In this document: one piece after another, positions 19,314 through 28,357 of the stretch
Layout of the letters: every line of letters begins with the position of its first letter
Numbering within the stretch: position 1 is the first letter of the stretch
Source: Pseudomonas sp. JQ170C
GTDB lineage: Bacteria > Pseudomonadota > Gammaproteobacteria > Pseudomonadales > Pseudomonadaceae
Length of the DNA stretch: 64,000 nt
Assembly (NCBI RefSeq): GCF_035581345.1
Contig: NZ_CP141608.1
Location: 5,238,501 to 5,302,500, forward strand
Direction: 5' to 3'
The notes under the pieces: model-generated
Database searches by the model: none
Seen by the model: the letters and a program-made list of their open reading frames with translations, nothing else
What the model was told of the DNA's origin: nothing
Translations under genes and position numbers: made by a program

Positions 19314-19916
19314 ATGCTCGCAGCCACCATGCCCACACCCAGCGCCCGCGACCGCTTGCTCGACGCTGCACTGGAGCTGTTCGCAACGCACGGTTTCCAG
19401 GCCATCGGCCTGCGTGACCTGGCCGGGCATGTAGGGCTGCAGGCGGGCTCTTTGTACCATCACATTGAAAACAAACAGTGCCTGCTGTTCGAGCTGATCG
19501 AGTCCGCCCTGTCGGACTTGCTGGCAGATACGCAGCGACGACTGAAAGGCGCCGGCACCACGTGCGAACGTGTGCGCCGCTTTGTTCATGCGTTCGTGGT
19601 CTTCAGCCTGAAGGAGAAGTACGGGCTCACGCTGATCACCCGGGAGTTCGTCAATCTGAACGACGAGAACAAGCAGCAGGCGCAGGCGCTCAAAGCTGCG
19701 TATTGCTCGCTGCTCACGCCGATCATCGCCGAGGAGTACCAGAACAACAGTGAGCGTAAAAAAGAGATCGGGCTTATCACCCATGCTGTGATCGGGATGC
19801 TGTACGGCCAGTCACAGTGGAGTGACGTGGCGGTATCGGAGCAGCAGCTGACGGAAGTTCTCACTCAATGCGTACTGTGCATTATCAGCAGTGGGAAGAC
19901 GTCGCCTGTTTCGTAG
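19314..19916 (+). CDS. TetR/AcrR-family transcriptional regulator
   Basis: This is a 200-residue repressor-type protein. The N-terminal helix-turn-helix (about residues 15-60) reads RLLDAALELFATHGFQAIGLRDLAGHVG and then GSLYHHIENKQCLLFELI. The C-terminal ligand-binding part is not recognisable. A second ATG lies five codons in. It is encoded directly after ssrA and is convergent with another TetR gene, ending only 7 bp from it. Its target and ligand are unknown. Confidence 0.85.
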   Translation: MLAATMPTPSARDRLLDAALELFATHGFQAIGLRDLAGHVGLQAGSLYHHIENKQCLLFELIESALSDLLADTQRRLKGAGTTCERVRRFVHAFVVFSLKEKYGLTLITREFVNLNDENKQQAQALKAAYCSLLTPIIAEEYQNNSERKKEIGLITHAVIGMLYGQSQWSDVAVSEQQLTEVLTQCVLCIISSGKTSPVS

Positions 19917-19923
19917 CCATCGG

Positions 19924-20532
19924 CTATTTCGTGGCCAATCCCTGGATAGACACCGCAATGGCTTCCTCGATCAGCGCTTCACGCTCGTGCTGTGGCGGCG
20001 CTTCCTGCAACCCCAGCAAGCAGCGCAGCTGGAAGTTGCCGGTCAGTGCATCGAGAAAGACGATCGCCCGGGTCCTTGCATCGCCAGGGATGATCAAGCC
20101 TTCGCCTTGCGCCCAGTCGAAGTAATCACTCAAACAGCTATAGGCCGTGCCCGGCGCCGCATCGAAGAACGAGCGAGCCGCCTCCGGCGCACGCAGCGCT
20201 TCGGCCACGATCAGGCGGTGCAAGGCAATGGTGCGGGGATCGAGCACCACGTCCAGGAAGGTGTGAGCAATGGTCGACAACGCATCACGCAATGACTGGT
20301 GCTTGAGGTCCATGTGGGTCAGGGGGTTGACGATGTCTTCGCACAGTTGCGCGACGATTGCCGCGAACAGCCCCTCCTTGCCGCCAAAGTAGGCGTAGAG
20401 CGTGCGTTTGGAGCCGCCAATACGGGCGATGATCGCGTCGACGCTGACCCCGGCGTAGCCTTCCTCAAGAAACATTTCGGTGGCAGCCGTAAGAATGTTC
20501 TGCCGCTTTTCCACTTGCCTTGGACGTTCCAT
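19924..20532 (-). CDS. TetR/AcrR-family regulator, probable repressor of the ring-cleavage operon
   Basis: This 202-residue protein starts MERPRQVEKRQNILTAATEMF. Its helix-turn-helix segment is VSVDAIIARIGGSKRTLYAYFGGKEGLF, and the C-terminal part resembles the TetR_C_7/AefR-like domain. It is divergent from the operon that begins at 20792. A perfect 7-3-7 palindrome in the shared intergenic region is a good operator candidate, so it most likely controls those genes. Confidence 0.87.
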   Translation of the reverse strand: MERPRQVEKRQNILTAATEMFLEEGYAGVSVDAIIARIGGSKRTLYAYFGGKEGLFAAIVAQLCEDIVNPLTHMDLKHQSLRDALSTIAHTFLDVVLDPRTIALHRLIVAEALRAPEAARSFFDAAPGTAYSCLSDYFDWAQGEGLIIPGDARTRAIVFLDALTGNFQLRCLLGLQEAPPQHEREALIEEAIAVSIQGLATK

Positions 20533-20723
20533 GCACCCGCGCCTGACCGGAATGCAATGTTCCGGCGAATTGGTCTGTTTGGCAGCACAGAGTACCCCGC
20601 AGCCCATCAGCCTTCCAGCGCCTTGCAGTGACCCCCGGGTATATCGGCCCCTGTGAATATTCCAAAAAAGACGTGAGCGGCCATTGACGCCCCAAGGTTT
20701 TCAGTCCAAATTTCGCAAAAGGG

Positions 20724-20740
20724 TACGGTAACGTACCGTA
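20724..20740. promoter_or_regulatory. Candidate TetR operator
   Basis: TACGGTAACGTACCGTA is a perfect inverted repeat with a three-base centre. It lies 52 bp upstream of the start of the FAH-family gene and in the intergenic region divergent to the TetR gene. The rest of the 20533-20791 gap shows no gene. Confidence 0.65.
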
Positions 20741-20791
20741 TCAAAAAGCTCTGACCGATTACCCCAAAGAACAACAACAGAGGTAGTGATC

Positions 20792-21658
20792 ATGCGTTTT
20801 GTACATTTCAGCGAAGGCCACTCACCAGGCCTGGCAGTCGACCTTGGTGGCGTATTGCACGGCATGACGGCGGATGAGCCGGGCTACCCCGGTTCGTTGC
20901 AACAACTGCTTGGCAACGGCAATCAGGCACTGCAGGCGGCTCACCGGGTACTGAGCAGCGCCAGGCAGATCGAGCGGTCGGCCATCCGCCTGCTACCTCC
21001 CCTGTCACGGCCTGGCAAGATCATTTGCGTCGGCCTCAACTATGCCGACCACACCAAGGAAAGCCCCTACGAGCAACCGGACTACCCCACCTTCTTCCCC
21101 CGCTTTGCATCAACCCTGATCGGTTGCGACGAGCCGATCATCCGCCCGCTGGCTTCCGAGCAACTGGACTATGAAGGCGAACTGGCCGTAATCATCGGCA
21201 AGGGCGGCCGCCATATCAGCCGGGCACACGCCTTGGAGCATGTCGCCGGTTACTCGATCTTCAACGAAGCCTCGATCCGCGATTACCAGTTCAAATCCCC
21301 GCAATGGACCATCGGCAAGAACTTCGATGCCACAGGCGCGTTCGGCCCGGTGTTCGTCAGCGCCGATGAGCTGCCCGCCGGGGCCAAGGGCCTGGGGCTG
21401 GTGACCCGCCTCAATGGTGAAGTTGTCCAGCAGGGCAATACCGCCGACATGATCTTCGATGTCGCCGAACTGATCAGCGTGCTCAGTGAAGCCCTCACCC
21501 TGGAACCCGGCGACCTGATCGTCAGCGGTACTCCGGCCGGCATCGGCTGGGCACACAAGCCCCCACTGTTCATGAAGCCTGGCGATCTGTGCAGTGTCGA
21601 GATCGAAGGCATCGGCACCCTCAGCAACCCGATCGCTGACGAAGCCCCAAGGCGCTAA
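20792..21658 (+). CDS. Fumarylacetoacetate hydrolase family protein (acylpyruvate/2-oxo acid hydrolase-like)
   Basis: Members of this fold hydrolyse or isomerise acylpyruvates and ring-cleavage products with a Mg/Mn ion. The 288-residue protein has the FAH signature: ICVGLNYADHTKES, then YEGELAVIIGKGGRHIS with the metal-binding Glu residues, and GDLIVSGTPAGIGW near the C-terminus. It has a short N-terminal extension domain (about 1-70). I prefer the ATG at 20792 to a GTG two codons earlier, behind AGAGGT. It is the first gene of the putative aromatic operon, where it would act on the dioxygenase product. Confidence 0.88.
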   Translation: MRFVHFSEGHSPGLAVDLGGVLHGMTADEPGYPGSLQQLLGNGNQALQAAHRVLSSARQIERSAIRLLPPLSRPGKIICVGLNYADHTKESPYEQPDYPTFFPRFASTLIGCDEPIIRPLASEQLDYEGELAVIIGKGGRHISRAHALEHVAGYSIFNEASIRDYQFKSPQWTIGKNFDATGAFGPVFVSADELPAGAKGLGLVTRLNGEVVQQGNTADMIFDVAELISVLSEALTLEPGDLIVSGTPAGIGWAHKPPLFMKPGDLCSVEIEGIGTLSNPIADEAPRR

Positions 21659-21807
21659 GTAACGCCCGCACTGGCCGGGCGAAATCCCAGTAGCACCTCT
21701 GCCCGGGCCATTCGATGGCCCGCGCACCCGGCCGCCTGGCGTTTGCCTTTTACATCCCCATTGATACCCGTTCGCCTGGTCTGCGCACGGGTCGAGGAGG
21801 ACCTACC

Positions 21808-22830
21808 GTGTTGCAGCTCAAAGATGTCAATCACGTTGTCTACCGCCATACCGACCTCGAATCCATCGAGCGTTTTCTCACTGATTTCGGCCTGGTTGTC
21901 GCCCACCGCACCCCGCAGCGCGTGTACCTGCGTGGCGCCGGTCCACTGCCTTACGCCTATGTGATCGAACGCGCCGCAGAGCCGGGTTTTGCCGCCATTG
22001 CGTTCGCCGTAGAGCGCTTTGAAGACCTGCAGGCCGCACAGCTTTTGCCTGGTGCATCCCCCATCCAGCCGCTGGAAGCGCCGGGAGGCGGCCATTGCGT
22101 AGTCCTGCATGACCCCTCCGGACGGCGCATCGAGTTGGTCCACGGCATCACCCCTGTCGAGCCAATGCCCGTGCGCGCGGCGTTGACGCTGAATTCGGCC
22201 CAGCACAAGCAGCGCTTCGGCGATGTCCAGCGCCCCGGCAAGGGACCGGCCCAGGTACTGCGCCTGGGCCATGTGGCGATTGGTGTCCGCGACATGCAAC
22301 GCCTGTTGCAGTGGTACTGCCAGGTGCTGCACCTGCTGCCCTCGGACCTGATTGTCGACGGCCATGACCACAGCTGCCCCAGCGCCGCCTTCCTGCGGCT
22401 CAACCGCGGCCCGCACTGGACCGATCACCACACCATCGCTCTGTTCCAGGCCGATCACGACTTTGTTCACCACGCCTCCTTCGAGGTCCAGGACTTCGAC
22501 GCCCAGTGCCTTGGCCATGCCTGGATGACCGAACAGCAGTGGACGCCATTCTGGGGCGTCGGCCGCCACGTGCTGGGCAGCCAGATCTTCGACTACTGGC
22601 GCGACCCGTCCGGCAACCTCATCGAGCACTTCACCGATGGCGACCTGTTCAACCACCAGTCCCCCACCAACGCCACCGCCGCCTGCGATTCGAGCCTCTA
22701 CCAATGGGGGCCGCCGATGTCGGTGGAGTACTTCCTCGGCGGCAGCCAGGCCAACGCCCCCCTGGCGCCGCGCTCGACGCTTACCCGGCAACGCAACGCC
22801 CCCCCTCAGCAAGGAGACACCCATGAATGA
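21808..22830 (+). CDS. Two-domain extradiol (type I, VOC-fold) ring-cleavage dioxygenase
   Basis: This 340-residue protein has two VOC modules. Domain 1 (about 1-115) opens [13 protein letters not shown]. Domain 2 (about 150-280) carries the likely iron ligands His155 (RLGHVAIGV), His222 (HHASFEV) and Glu273 (GNLIEHF), the 2-His-1-carboxylate triad of type I extradiol enzymes. I choose the GTG at 21808 because GAGGAGG lies nine bases upstream. The ring substrate is unknown. It lies between an FAH-family hydrolase and a RutE-like reductase, overlapping the latter by 8 bp. Confidence 0.87.
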   Translation: MLQLKDVNHVVYRHTDLESIERFLTDFGLVVAHRTPQRVYLRGAGPLPYAYVIERAAEPGFAAIAFAVERFEDLQAAQLLPGASPIQPLEAPGGGHCVVLHDPSGRRIELVHGITPVEPMPVRAALTLNSAQHKQRFGDVQRPGKGPAQVLRLGHVAIGVRDMQRLLQWYCQVLHLLPSDLIVDGHDHSCPSAAFLRLNRGPHWTDHHTIALFQADHDFVHHASFEVQDFDAQCLGHAWMTEQQWTPFWGVGRHVLGSQIFDYWRDPSGNLIEHFTDGDLFNHQSPTNATAACDSSLYQWGPPMSVEYFLGGSQANAPLAPRSTLTRQRNAPPQQGDTHE

Positions 22831-23443
22831 GCGACTGTCCGAAAGCGGACTCGACCTGCTGTTTCGCAACGCCCGCAGCCACAATGCCTGGCGCGACCAG
22901 GCGGTGAGCGAAGCAACCCTGAGGACCTTGTATGACCTGGTTCGCTGGGGGCCCACCAGTGCCAACAGCTGCCCGGCGCGCATCCTCTTTTTGCGCAGTC
23001 GCGAGGCCAAGCAACGGCTGTTGCCGGCACTCAATCCCGGCAATGTGGAAAAGACTTTGCAGGCGCCGGTCACCGCCATCATCGGCTACGACCTCGACTT
23101 CCACGAACAACTCCCGCAGCTGTTCCCCCACAACCCCGGGGTGCGTGACTGGTTTGCCGAGCAATCGCAACTGATCCAGACCTCGGCCATGCGCAACAGC
23201 TCGCTGCAAGGTGGCTACTTCATTCTCGCCGCGCGGGCACTGGGCCTGGATTGCGGACCGCTGTCGGGCTTCGACGAGGCAAAAGTCGACCAGGCGTTTT
23301 TCTCCACAGCCCGGCACACAGCCAGCCTCAAGGCCGGACAGGTGAAAACCAACTTCATCTGCAACCTGGGCTACGGCGACCACGCGCACCTGTTCCCGCG
23401 CAGCCCACGGCTGAGCTTCGAGGAGGCGTGCCTGCTGCTCTGA
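22823..23443 (+). CDS. RutE-like nitroreductase-family protein (probable malonic semialdehyde reductase)
   Basis: This 206-residue flavoprotein closely resembles RutE of the E. coli pyrimidine pathway. Shared features include [56 protein letters not shown] and the C-terminal [11 protein letters not shown]. RutE is credited with reducing malonic semialdehyde to 3-hydroxypropionate. Here it sits in a ring-cleavage operon, which suggests reduction of a semialdehyde released from the ring. A nitroaromatic role is less likely but open. AAGGAG precedes the ATG. Confidence 0.87.
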   Translation: MNERLSESGLDLLFRNARSHNAWRDQAVSEATLRTLYDLVRWGPTSANSCPARILFLRSREAKQRLLPALNPGNVEKTLQAPVTAIIGYDLDFHEQLPQLFPHNPGVRDWFAEQSQLIQTSAMRNSSLQGGYFILAARALGLDCGPLSGFDEAKVDQAFFSTARHTASLKAGQVKTNFICNLGYGDHAHLFPRSPRLSFEEACLLL

Positions 23444-23502
23444 CCCCTCCCCCGTGCACACCCTTGCATCAAAACAAGAACAACAATCGCAGGAGAACAC
23501 CC

Positions 23503-24753
23503 ATGTCACCTACCCGTACTCTCGGGCGAAGCCGCCTGTCACGCTGGCACGTACTGATCGGCGGCTTTCTCGCCTACCTGTTCGACGCCATGGAAATCAT
23601 CCTCCTGACCATCGCCTTGCCAGTGATGCGTCAGGACCTGGGCCTGAGCATCACCGATGCCGGCATGCTGGCATCGGCCACGCTGCTGGGCATTGGCCTG
23701 AGTGGCGTTACCACCGGCTGGTACTCGGACAACTTCGGCAGGCGCAAGGCATTGCTCGCCTCGCTGATCATCTTCGGCAGCTTGACCATGCTGGTCGCCA
23801 GTACCCGCGAGAGGGGCTTGCTGTTGTTGCTGCGCTTTTTGTCCGGCATCGGGCTGGGAGGTGTCTGGGGCATTGTTTCGGCCTACATCTGCGAAACCTG
23901 GCCGTCCCACCAACGGGCGCGGGCCATCGGCTTCGTGCTCAGCTCCTTCCCGGTCGGTGCTGCCATCGCCGCACTGGCCGCCGGGGCGTTACTGCCCAAT
24001 TGGCCGTTACTGTTCCTGCTGGCGGGCATCTCGACACTGCTCCCGGTGCTGTACATCTGGCTGTTCGTGCCCGAGTCGGCCGAGTGGCAGGCAAACAAGG
24101 CCCAGCGCCAACAGGCGCCGAGCACTGAACGGCATGTGTCGATCAAGGAGATTTTCGCCCCGCAACTGCTTCGCCTGACCTTGCTCGGTACCTTTGCCGC
24201 CACCTGCGCGGTCATTGGCTTCTGGGGCGCGAGCACCTGGCTGCCGACCTATCTGGTGCAGGAGCGAGGGCTGAACGTGAGCATGATGTCCAGCTTCATG
24301 GCCATGCTCAATGTTGGCGCTTTTATCGGCATCAATACCTTCGGCCTGATTGCCGACCACATCGGCAAGCGCAACGCCACCTTGCTCTCCTTGCTCGGCT
24401 GCGCGGTGATGCTGGCGGTCTATTCGCAGACCGGACAGAACCATCTGCTGTTCTGGCTGGGCCCGGTGTATGCGTTCTTCTACGCCTTCGCCAGCCTGTT
24501 CGCTTCCTACTTCAGCGATCAGTACCCGCTGCGGGTCCGCACCCTGGGCGCCGGGTTCTGCTTCAACTTCGGCCGTGGCCTGGCCGCTTTCGCACCGCTG
24601 CTGCTCAGCAGCATTGCCAGCAGCTACAGCCTGGCGCTGGGGCTACTGGTGTGTGCCGGGTTCTTTGCCGTCGCCACGTTGTGCATGTTTTTCATGCCCG
24701 GCGATGCCCGCCCCGTCGTTGATACGGCGAACGTCCCGGCCACCGGCAACTGA
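23503..24753 (+). CDS. MFS transporter, aromatic acid:H+ symporter-like
   Basis: This 416-residue inner-membrane carrier has 12 predicted membrane helices. TM1 has AYLFDAMEIILLTIALP, with the Asp seen in aromatic-acid symporters. The loop 2-3 motif is GWYSDNFGRRKAL, and LIADHIGKRNA is its repeat in the C-terminal half. AGGAG lies before the ATG. Position in the operon between the reductase and an outer-membrane channel suggests uptake of the operon's aromatic substrate. Confidence 0.88.
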   Translation: MSPTRTLGRSRLSRWHVLIGGFLAYLFDAMEIILLTIALPVMRQDLGLSITDAGMLASATLLGIGLSGVTTGWYSDNFGRRKALLASLIIFGSLTMLVASTRERGLLLLLRFLSGIGLGGVWGIVSAYICETWPSHQRARAIGFVLSSFPVGAAIAALAAGALLPNWPLLFLLAGISTLLPVLYIWLFVPESAEWQANKAQRQQAPSTERHVSIKEIFAPQLLRLTLLGTFAATCAVIGFWGASTWLPTYLVQERGLNVSMMSSFMAMLNVGAFIGINTFGLIADHIGKRNATLLSLLGCAVMLAVYSQTGQNHLLFWLGPVYAFFYAFASLFASYFSDQYPLRVRTLGAGFCFNFGRGLAAFAPLLLSSIASSYSLALGLLVCAGFFAVATLCMFFMPGDARPVVDTANVPATGN

Positions 24754-24770
24754 GATTCGGAACCTGAAAA

Positions 24771-25625
24771 ATGAACTCAAAACAATTACAAGAAAACGCG
24801 TTCACCCTGTTCCTGGCCTGCCTGCTCCTGCCCTTGGCCAGCGCTGTACACGCTACGACCTGGAGCGACACCTTCATCGGTTATCGCTACGGCACCGACT
24901 TCACCGAGCCAGGCATCGCCGACAAGATCCAGAAGAACATCCTGCAATTGGGGCATGCCAGCGGCTACTCACTGGGGCAACATTTCTTCAATCTGGACGT
25001 GTTGCGCTCCGACCACCACGACCCGAAAAAAGACAGCCACTCCGGGGCCACTGAAGGGTATCTGGTGTATCGGCACCAGCTGTATCTGGGCAAGGTCTTC
25101 GACCGCTCGCTGGCCTTCGGCCCGGTCAAGGAAGTCGCGCTGACCACCGGCATCGAGCTCAACTACAAGAACACCGCGTTCGCCAACCGCAAGCGCATGC
25201 TGGAGGTGGGCCCGACGCTCAAATTCGACGTTCCCGGGTATCTGGATGTCAGCTTGCTGTACGCCTATGAATGGAACCATTGCGGTGTGTCCAGCTGCGC
25301 CACCGAGAACGTCGACTTCGACCCTCATTACCTGCTGCACGTAGCCTGGGGCCTTCCCTTCCAGCTCGGCGGTGTGCCGTTGAAGTTCCAGGGTTTTGGC
25401 CTGTACAAGACCGACAAGGGCAAGGACTACTTCAAGGCCGACACCTCGGAAGAAACCCAGGTCCGCACCGCGTTGATGGTCGATGTCGGGCAACTGACGT
25501 TCAACCGCAAGAACACCCTGCTGATCGGCCCGGGTTACGAGTACTGGCGGCACAAGTACGGCTCGCACGGCAAGCCCGGCACCCATACCAGGGCACCAAC
25601 CCTGCATGTGGAATGGCATTTCTGA
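24771..25625 (+). CDS. Outer membrane Tsx/OmpK-like channel
   Basis: This 284-residue protein has a signal peptide (cleavage after SAVHA, about residue 28). It is followed by amphipathic strands ending in LHVEWHF, an aromatic terminus typical of outer-membrane barrels. The TWSDTFIGYRYGTDFTEPG start is characteristic of the nucleoside-channel (Tsx/OmpK) superfamily. Being the last gene of the operon, it probably forms a specific porin for the growth substrate rather than for nucleosides. It starts 17 bp after the MFS gene. Confidence 0.85.
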   Translation: MNSKQLQENAFTLFLACLLLPLASAVHATTWSDTFIGYRYGTDFTEPGIADKIQKNILQLGHASGYSLGQHFFNLDVLRSDHHDPKKDSHSGATEGYLVYRHQLYLGKVFDRSLAFGPVKEVALTTGIELNYKNTAFANRKRMLEVGPTLKFDVPGYLDVSLLYAYEWNHCGVSSCATENVDFDPHYLLHVAWGLPFQLGGVPLKFQGFGLYKTDKGKDYFKADTSEETQVRTALMVDVGQLTFNRKNTLLIGPGYEYWRHKYGSHGKPGTHTRAPTLHVEWHF

Positions 25626-25633
25626 GGGCAACA

Positions 25634-25665
25634 AAAAAGGCCGGTGCAACACTGCACCGGCCTTT
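25634..25665. terminator. Bidirectional terminator after the ring-cleavage operon
   Basis: GGCCGGTGCA and TGCACCGGCC form a 10-bp stem with an ACAC loop, flanked by AAAAAA and TTT. It lies between the convergent porin and amino-acid permease genes. Confidence 0.85.
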
Positions 25666-25687
25666 GCACAACACCAGCCCCGCAGCC

Positions 25688-26941
25688 TTACCAGCCGCCA
25701 GGCAACCAGCCAAACGCACTGGCAATCGCATACATCATGCTGCACAGGTACAGGATCACGACCAGCACCTGGATCAGCGGATGAGCAATCCAGCCGCACT
25801 GCCAGGCAGGGACGATGTCGCCATTCTTGCGCGCCGAGCGCAGCATCAGGATCGGCATGATCGACAGGATCACGCCACTGAACACACCGGCAAAATACAG
25901 CGCGTTAACAAAGCCGACCATGCCGCTGTAGGCCAGGATGAACGGCGGTACGCAGACGATGGCCAGCACCAGCAGGCGGTTCTTGGGGTTGCTTTCCGAA
26001 CCCAGGCTCTTGAACTTGTCGAAGATGTTGGTCAGGAAGCTGCCGCCCAAGCCCCAGTACGAGGTCATCATGGCGCACAGGGCAAAGGTGTTGGCGGTGT
26101 AGAACGCCCACTGCCCCAGGGCCTGGCCCCACGCCAGGGTGGCCACTTCGGTCTGGTTTTCCAGGCCGTTGAGGGCGATCACCGACATCGGCACGATGGC
26201 CAGCAGGATGAAGGTAATCACCATGCCGGTGATCACGGCAACCGGCAGGCGCTTGGGCGCATGGCTGAAGCCACGGGCCATTTCCGGTACGACGTACTGC
26301 GCCGAGAAGCAGAACACGGCGATGTTGAACACCGGGATCATGTAGATCCAGCTGCCATCGAACAGGTTGGCAAAGTCGGTTTTTTCGTTGATCAGGGTCG
26401 CAACCACCAGCACCAGGGTCATCGACACCATGCCGATACTGATGAACTTCTCACCCTTGCCGATGGCCTTCAGGCCCAGGTACAGCACGAAGGCGGCAGG
26501 CAGGAAGAACAGCAAGCTGCCGATTGCCGGGCTGATGCCGAAGAACTCGCTGAGGATCTTGCCGCTACCGCTCATGTACGCGGTCAGGGCGCCGATGCTG
26601 TTGACCGCTACGGACAGGAAGATCGCCCAGGCCCCGAACGAGCCGACATAGCGCTGCGCCAGGCCACTCAATTGGTGGTGGCTGCGGGTGCGCAAGGTCG
26701 TTTCCGAGACATAGAGCATGGAGATGGTGGTGAAGACACCGGCCACGGCGAGCCACAGCAGCAATGGCATGTAGCCGGCCAGGCGGCTGGCATAGGCCAT
26801 CGACAGTACGCCGGCACCAATGTTGGTACCCACGATCATTGCCACCGCCTCGACGAACGTCAGGCGTTTGACCTCAAGGCCTGAAGATTCAACCACGGAC
26901 GGGTCAGCACCGCCCACGGCGGTGTTGGGGGTTGCACTCAT
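25688..26941 (-). CDS. Aromatic/hydroxy amino-acid permease (HAAAP family)
   Basis: This 417-residue protein has 11 predicted membrane segments and belongs to the AAAP/HAAAP branch (TyrP/SdaC-like). The conserved TM1 stretch VEAVAMIVGTNIGAGVLSMAYA is present. The substrate could be tryptophan, tyrosine or serine. I use the ATG at 26941; a GTG four codons upstream is possible and neither has a strong ribosome-binding site. It is monocistronic, and the 263-bp region upstream (26942-27204) shows only a weak stem at 27167-27184. Confidence 0.87.
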   Translation of the reverse strand: MSATPNTAVGGADPSVVESSGLEVKRLTFVEAVAMIVGTNIGAGVLSMAYASRLAGYMPLLLWLAVAGVFTTISMLYVSETTLRTRSHHQLSGLAQRYVGSFGAWAIFLSVAVNSIGALTAYMSGSGKILSEFFGISPAIGSLLFFLPAAFVLYLGLKAIGKGEKFISIGMVSMTLVLVVATLINEKTDFANLFDGSWIYMIPVFNIAVFCFSAQYVVPEMARGFSHAPKRLPVAVITGMVITFILLAIVPMSVIALNGLENQTEVATLAWGQALGQWAFYTANTFALCAMMTSYWGLGGSFLTNIFDKFKSLGSESNPKNRLLVLAIVCVPPFILAYSGMVGFVNALYFAGVFSGVILSIMPILMLRSARKNGDIVPAWQCGWIAHPLIQVLVVILYLCSMMYAIASAFGWLPGGW

Positions 26942-27166
26942 GATCACACTCACTACGTATTTGTATTTATTACCGGATGCACCTGAAGCGATGCGTCACA
27001 GGCCCAGAGGGCGCTGTGCCATGGATTTCTCGAGCGGCGGGCAAAATATCACACAAGGTGTTTGAAATAACACCCACGCGAGGCGAAAGAGTGTGGTCCA
27101 AAAGTTACTGAAAAATTCTTTAAAAGCAGAGAGTTAGCGAGTTTCGAGGAAAGCGGTCGAGGTCAA

Positions 27167-27184
27167 GCCCGACCAAGGTCGGGC
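27167..27184 (-). terminator. Weak terminator-like stem downstream of the oxidoreductase gene
   Basis: GCCCGACC and GGTCGGGC pair with a two-base loop 20 bp after the stop codon at 27205. The following T stretch is poor. Confidence 0.4.
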
Positions 27185-27204
27185 CGCCTCAAGGGGAAGG
27201 AGAA

Positions 27205-28215
27205 TCAGAATTCCAGACAGATCTTGCCGAAGTGCTGGTTGCTTTCCTGGTATCGGAACGCCTCGACGATCTGTTCCAGGGCGAACGATTTGTCGATCAC
27301 CGGACGCAGGCCGTTGGCATCAATGGCGCGCACCATCGCTTGCTGTTGTTCCCGGCTGCCGACCAGCACACCCTGCAGGCGGATCTGGCGCACCAGCGCC
27401 TGAACCAGGGGCAGTTGCCCGGCCACACCGGTGAGAATGCCGATCAGCGAAATGTGCCCGCCAATGGCCGCCGCGATCATCGACTGCTCAAGGGTCGCCG
27501 GGCCGCCCACTTCGATCACATGGTCCACACCCCGGTTGCCGGTGAGCTGGCGTGCGGTTTCGCCCCAGGCGGGGGTCTTGCGGTAGTTGATCAGGTGATC
27601 GGCGCCCATGGCCTTGAGGCGTTCGAGCTTTTCGTCACTGGACGACGTCGCGATCACCGTCGCCCCGGCGAGCTTGGCGAACTGCAGGGCGAAAATGGAA
27701 ACGCCACCGGTGCCCTGCACCAGCACCGTGTCACCGGGTTTGAGCCCGTCGTCGGCCATCAGTGCGCGCCACGCCGTAAGACCGGCGGTGGTCAGGGTGG
27801 CCGCTTCGGCGTGGCTGTAGCCTTTGGGCGCATGGGTAAACGAAGTGGCCCGGGCCGTTACCTGCTCACGGGCATAACCGTCGATGCCGTCACCCGGCAC
27901 CGCGGCAAAGCCCTCCACCTGCGGGTGGCCGCCCAGCCAGTCAGGGAAGAAGGTGCTGACCACCGCATCGCCGACCGCAAATTCGCTGACGCCCTCACCG
28001 ACCGCTGTCACTACGCCCGCGCCATCGGCCATGGGAATGCGCGGCTCGGTGGGCCCCCACATGCCGCTGACCACGGCAAAGTCGTGATAGTTGAGTGAGT
28101 TGGCGTGCAGACGCACAGTAATCTCGCCAGCCCTGGGTGCGGCTGCCTCGCGGGTACCGACCTGAACCTTGTCGTAACCGCCGCCCGCCTGGACGAAGAT
28201 GGCCTTGCTGGTCAT
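27205..28215 (-). CDS. NAD(P)-dependent alcohol dehydrogenase/quinone oxidoreductase-like (MDR superfamily)
   Basis: This 336-residue medium-chain dehydrogenase/reductase has the GroES-like N-terminal domain with PMADGAGVVTAVGEGV. Its Rossmann fold contains VLVQGTGGVSIFALQFAKLAGATVIATSSS. The Cys/His zinc ligands of true zinc alcohol dehydrogenases are not evident (HANSLNYHDF replaces the usual Cys), so a zinc-independent quinone- or enone-reductase activity is more likely. AGGAGC precedes the ATG. It is divergent from the ECF sigma gene. The substrate is unknown. Confidence 0.85.
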   Translation of the reverse strand: MTSKAIFVQAGGGYDKVQVGTREAAAPRAGEITVRLHANSLNYHDFAVVSGMWGPTEPRIPMADGAGVVTAVGEGVSEFAVGDAVVSTFFPDWLGGHPQVEGFAAVPGDGIDGYAREQVTARATSFTHAPKGYSHAEAATLTTAGLTAWRALMADDGLKPGDTVLVQGTGGVSIFALQFAKLAGATVIATSSSDEKLERLKAMGADHLINYRKTPAWGETARQLTGNRGVDHVIEVGGPATLEQSMIAAAIGGHISLIGILTGVAGQLPLVQALVRQIRLQGVLVGSREQQQAMVRAIDANGLRPVIDKSFALEQIVEAFRYQESNQHFGKICLEF

Positions 28216-28313
28216 GGGTAGCTCCTGAGTGATCGGGTAAATAGCTGTTCAGTCTTTGCCCAGGTTTTACTCAGGTCAAGCGCCGCCTCTTGCGAAACAT
28301 CCTGACAAACTAC

Positions 28314-28332
28314 AATAATGCGACTAATTATC
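28314..28332. promoter_or_regulatory. Candidate Fur box upstream of the ECF sigma gene
   Basis: AATAATGCGACTAATTATC matches the 19-bp consensus GATAATGATAATCATTATC at 14 positions by direct comparison. It lies 26 bp before the sigma-factor ATG, so iron repression of the signalling trio is likely. Confidence 0.6.
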
Positions 28333-28357
28333 AATTACCGCATTGGTTGTGCCGTTC

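Noticed and set aside
25271..26884. 537-codon open frame across the porin end and antisense to the permease
   Set aside because: It crosses the terminator at 25634 and is rich in His/Gln/Asp repeats from the reverse frame of a hydrophobic protein.
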